Assembly: GCA_007644065.1 (NCBI GenBank)
Contig: VJWN01000001.1
Coordinates: 944,340 to 1,008,339, forward strand
Reading direction: 5' to 3'
Source of the DNA: Margaritispora aquatica
Lineage: Eukaryota > Ascomycota > Leotiomycetes > Helotiales > Discinellaceae
DNA length: 64,000 nucleotides
The notes under the pieces were generated by a model. The model saw nothing but the letters and a program-made list of their open reading frames with translations. It was not told the DNA's origin and did no database searches. Shown here in pieces: positions 60,936-64,000 of this stretch. The number at the start of each line of letters is the position of its first letter. Within the stretch, counting starts at the first letter, position 1. The translations under genes were made by a program, and so were the position numbers.

Positions 60936-61862
60936 CTAGTTGAAGTACCAGGTGGCAGTCGTGCGACCAATACCAAGCTCAGCCAACTCCAAGAAAGCAG
61001 CGTTGGAGAGATCAATGGAGTAGCCAACACAGCCCATGCACTTGTCGACGACCTTGGCGGTGGTTGACTTGCCGGTCTTGCTACACTTGATCGTGACAGT
61101 CTTACCACAGTATGGGTTGCCATTTGACTGGGTACCCATCAGGCCATGAGGAAGAGCAATGACCTTCTCAGTGCTGCCATCGTTGGTCCATCCACATGCT
61201 CCAAGGCCGGCTTCATAGTACGTAATATCTCCCTCGCAGGTTGAGCCGCTTGAGCACTCACCGCTGGAAGAGCTGGATGAAGAGACCACAGCGGCTGCAG
61301 TCTGAACTGCGGCAGCTTGAGCAGTAGTTGTGGGGACGACAACTGGGGCTGCGGCTGGAGTATAGACAGGTTGGACTGGCTCGGGGCTGGAGCTAGCCAC
61401 GACAACTGGAGCGACGTAGGTGGGAGCAACATAGACGGGAGTTGTGCTGGTAGTTGGGACCACAACTGGCGCAACAATGGCTGTGGTTGGAGCGACGTAG
61501 ACCGGGGTTGGGACTGGTGCTACGTAGATCGATGTGGATGTCGACGAAGAGGCTGCTGGAAGGGTTCCTGGTTCAAAGAATTGGGCTGCGACTGCAGAGG
61601 TTGAGGTTTGAAGAGTGGTGGTAACCTTGACGGTAGTTGAAGCCGGAGCAGAAGTTGAAGTTGGCTCTTCGAAACCTTCTGTGACCCAGATTGTCTCTGT
61701 TACAGCGACAGTCTCGGTGACATAGTCGTAGTCCGTAACCCAGACAATGGTCTCCGCGCGCTTCTCATGCTTTGCCTTGTGCTGATGTTGATAACGGTGC
61801 GGCTGCGCAATAGCGACAGTGGCCAGGAGGGAAGCGAGTGCGAATGTTGTTGTTGACTTCAT
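60936..61862 (-). CDS. Secreted Asp f 7-like protein with double-psi beta-barrel domain
   Basis: A single exon encodes 308 aa. A signal peptide (1-19, ending ATVAIA) is followed by a His/Lys-rich propeptide and a dibasic site HEKR (~32-35). Next come a Val/Thr-rich segment (ETIVWVTDYDYVTETVAVTE) and ~120 residues of low complexity with repeated YVAP and PVVV(P/A) words and a Ser run. The C-terminal ~100 residues form an expansin-like/RlpA DPBB domain with six or more Cys (CSSGSTCEGDITYYEAGLGA, NPYCGKTVTIKC, VVDKCMGCVGYSIDLSNAAF), ending RTTATWYFN. The domain order resembles the Aspergillus Asp f 7 group of wall-associated proteins. Its enzymatic activity, if any, is unknown. Confidence 0.9.
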   Translation of the reverse strand: MKSTTTFALASLLATVAIAQPHRYQHQHKAKHEKRAETIVWVTDYDYVTETVAVTETIWVTEGFEEPTSTSAPASTTVKVTTTLQTSTSAVAAQFFEPGTLPAASSSTSTSIYVAPVPTPVYVAPTTAIVAPVVVPTTSTTPVYVAPTYVAPVVVASSSPEPVQPVYTPAAAPVVVPTTTAQAAAVQTAAAVVSSSSSSSGECSSGSTCEGDITYYEAGLGACGWTNDGSTEKVIALPHGLMGTQSNGNPYCGKTVTIKCSKTGKSTTAKVVDKCMGCVGYSIDLSNAAFLELAELGIGRTTATWYFN

Positions 61863-62396
61863 GGTGACGGATGCGAACGGGGTATATGACAGGTGGTAAT
61901 GGGTATTTGCGAGACGAGAGACGAGAGACGAGAGACGAGAGACGTTGATATGCAGAACAGTCGTTGCTATGAGGAGTGAAAGTGTGAATCGACTTGCGAT
62001 TGAAGGATGGAAGTATGTATGGAAGTATGTATGTATTTATGGGTTCAAGTAGTAGTAAAGAGGGTGGACGAGAAACGATATCTCAGATGCCGATGTGGTG
62101 ATTTATTGGAATGAATGTAAATGTACAATTGAATCTGTACAGCTGAAAGAGGACTGGCCGTGGGTAAAGAAGGAATGTTGATATTTGACTGATTGACGGA
62201 CTGACTGATTGCAGAAGAGAAGAAGAAGAAAGTTGAGGTTGGTTTTGGTTTTGGTTTTGGTTTGTATTCGGGAAGTGGGCAGATGGAACCTGGAAAGTTA
62301 CTAAAAACGGACGGGGCTCTTTTTTTTTTTTCCCTGTCGAGGATCCAGATTCCAGATTCCAGATTCCAGGCCAAAAAGTCAGAAGAGGTTCAGGCT

Positions 62397-62477
62397 GTGT
62401 CTGTCTCTCTGTCTCTCTCTCTGTCTCTCTGTCTCTCTGTCTCTCTGTCTCTCTGTCTCTCTGTCTCTCTGTCTGTC
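62397..62477. repeat. CT-rich (CTGTCTCT) microsatellite
   Basis: About 80 bp of nearly pure CTGTCTCT repeats, the longest simple repeat in the window, ~540 bp upstream of the Asp f 7-like start codon. Confidence 0.9.
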
Positions 62478-62530
62478 TTGACCAAGTGAGTGTGTGCAGG
62501 GCTCAGGGGTACCAACCAGGGCACAGAGAA

Positions 62531-62586
62531 AGGCACAAGCAGGCACAGGCAGGCACAGGCAGGCACAGGCAGGCACAGGCACAAGC
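62531..62586. repeat. AGGCACAGGC decamer repeat
   Basis: About five tandem copies of a ten-base unit, slightly varied at both ends. Confidence 0.9.
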
Positions 62587-64000
62587 CAGGGCGGTTTTAG
62601 CTTCAGGAACCGAGCGAGAGAGAACCAATAGGGGGGAGGCCGTACCTGAAGAATGCTGAAGAAATGCCTGAGGGATGGTGGTGCACAACCCCATTCATTG
62701 CCCCATTACCCATTACCCATTACCCATTACCCATTAGGATTAGTGGGTTGTTTCGAGATCCTGATTCATAAAATCCCGGATCATCTCTCTTGGGGCATCT
62801 TTGGATGTGACCATTTGGATTCTGCATATTCTGCATATTCTGCATATTCCCCCGCTCTCATATCATGATCTCCTCTCCTCTTATCCTTCTGCAGCAGCGA
62901 GAAAGCCAAGACGTAAAGGTACATACAGTACCTAGGTACCTATGCTATTAACAATATCAAAACGGCCCCTCATCTGATGTTCACACCAACAAACAAACAA
63001 ACAGACAAACACACAACGGCAGCGTTATGATAATTCATGCAAACTGTCTCCACCAACTCCAGCGCCAGCTCCTTCGGACGAACACGAGATTCGTAGTTTG
63101 ACTCCGCCTCTGCACAGTTCTTCCAGTGGCTAGCAAGCCTAGCCAACCTAGCATTCTCTGGCAAGCCTGGTCTGTTTCAGCGGAGACACCAACCAGCACC
63201 AAGAACTTTAAGGCCCCGTAGCGCATCCGAAGAAACAAAAGTTGACAACAAATTTAATCCAGTGGACTCCAGTGGGCTCTGGTGGGCTCTGGTGGGCTCT
63301 GGTGGACAAAGATCAAGAGGAAAACATAAAAAGACCGAATCGGATGGCCCAAATGTCTGATGTGCATGCACAAAGTCTGCACCGAGTGGAGGCATTATCA
63401 CATGAATCGCTCTCGATGCACTCACTCACGGCTCATTCGCTCACACTTCGTCAAATAGTGCGAGATTTATTTTCTTCTCGCAGCGAGAAGCGACAAGAAG
63501 CAGAGGAAAAGAACGCAGGAAATGCAGCCCTGGTGGAACTTGCCCATCTGCCGTCCCAGGATTGTCGAAGAGCGTGTACAACGACCGACATGCTGTACCG
63601 AGTACCTACCTACCTGCTGTCTGAACCACTGGGCTGCATGAGCGCTGGTATCACTGTCTCAAGATGTGGTGAAGTTGCAGCGTTAGAATCATGAGATTGC
63701 CTTCACGATAATGTCTTGGGTTCACGTGGCAGGGGAGAAACATCAGATCAGTGCTGCAGATGGCAAACAGGAACAACGTGTGTAGTTCCACGGCATACCA
63801 TGTCATGGCCTTGTTTGTGATTCAGTTGAAATGATGAAGCGTCTATGCATGAGATCAGGATGTGCATCATGCCCATCTACCTCTGAAGACGATCAAGTCC
63901 TTACGATCAAAGTAAAATAAATTTTGATAAAAAGATCAGAATTCCACGAACTCGGACGAACTCAAGAAAAGCAAAGACCGAGACATATACAAGCGGCTTT

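Larger units (their letters stand above)
61863..64000. promoter_or_regulatory. Upstream region of the Asp f 7-like gene, rich in microsatellites
   Basis: At least 2.1 kb without a supported gene, running off the right edge. Tandem repeats of unrelated units occur in sequence: GAGACGA at 61911-61944, GGTTTT at ~62238-62263, CCAGATT at ~62344-62369, CTGTCTCT at 62397-62477, AGGCACAGGC at 62531-62586, CCCATTA at 62702-62735, TCTGCATAT at 62820-62849 and TGGGCTCTGG at ~63262-63304. A 150-codon open frame at 63242-63694 has no domain or gene-like composition. Confidence 0.5.

Noticed and set aside
63242..63694. 150-codon plus-strand frame near the right edge
   Set aside because: It begins inside the TGGGCTCTGG repeat, has mixed composition without domains, and no splice context or neighbour supports it.

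Overview
This window is nuclear DNA of a filamentous ascomycete (Pezizomycotina). The short introns (about 47-130 bp, with GT..AG ends and CTAAC/CTGAC branch sites), the gene spacing and the protein families all fit. The combination of families looks most like a Leotiomycete (Helotiales), but that is an impression from protein resemblance and not a test. No tRNA, rRNA, CRISPR array or intact transposon was found.

I support 26 protein genes. From left to right with strand: 3' part of a SUZ-domain protein (+), eIF3f (-), UTP25 (+), mitochondrial ribosomal bL17m (-), MICOS subunit MIC12 (+), ALG13 (-), mitochondrial ribosomal mS35 (+), a mitochondrial NAD+ carrier (-), QCR7 (+), MNN9-type mannosyltransferase (-), MAG1-type 3-methyladenine glycosylase (+), a Cys-rich protein of unknown function (-), a PDR-type ABC transporter in 11 exons (-), a small basic conserved protein (+), a large unknown protein (-), HEM2 (+), mitochondrial malonyl transferase MCT1 (+), TRAPP-associated TCA17 (+), AFG1-type ATPase (-), NUP133 (+), a palmitoylated YCK-type casein kinase (+), a p24 cargo receptor (-), SWC4 (+), phosphopantothenoylcysteine decarboxylase (-), GRX5 (+) and a secreted Asp f 7-like double-psi beta-barrel protein (-). 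Exons were assembled by hand; reading phase was checked at every junction and every complete CDS length is divisible by three.

The first twelve genes alternate strand perfectly, so they form divergent and convergent pairs. Several divergent pairs share compact promoters and related functions: eIF3f/UTP25 (ribosome production and use), bL17m/MIC12 (mitochondrion), NAD+ carrier/QCR7 (mitochondrial inner membrane). Eight of the 26 products act in mitochondria (bL17m, MIC12, mS35, NAD+ carrier, QCR7, MCT1, AFG1, GRX5); HEM2 supplies the haem pathway.

Non-coding structure: a decayed tandem array of about 12 units of ~80 bp lies upstream of the Cys-rich gene (21452-22390). Three diverged copies of one ~210-250 bp dispersed repeat sit between genes (34845, 39810, 42962) and look like solo-LTR or MITE remnants. 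Clusters of unrelated short tandem repeats occupy the long upstream regions of the casein kinase gene and of the Asp f 7-like gene. An isolated hydrophobic open frame (22899-23219) may be the remnant of a lost membrane-protein gene. I found no coherent new multi-gene system; the repeats, the unknown genes and the strand layout are the most worthwhile leads.
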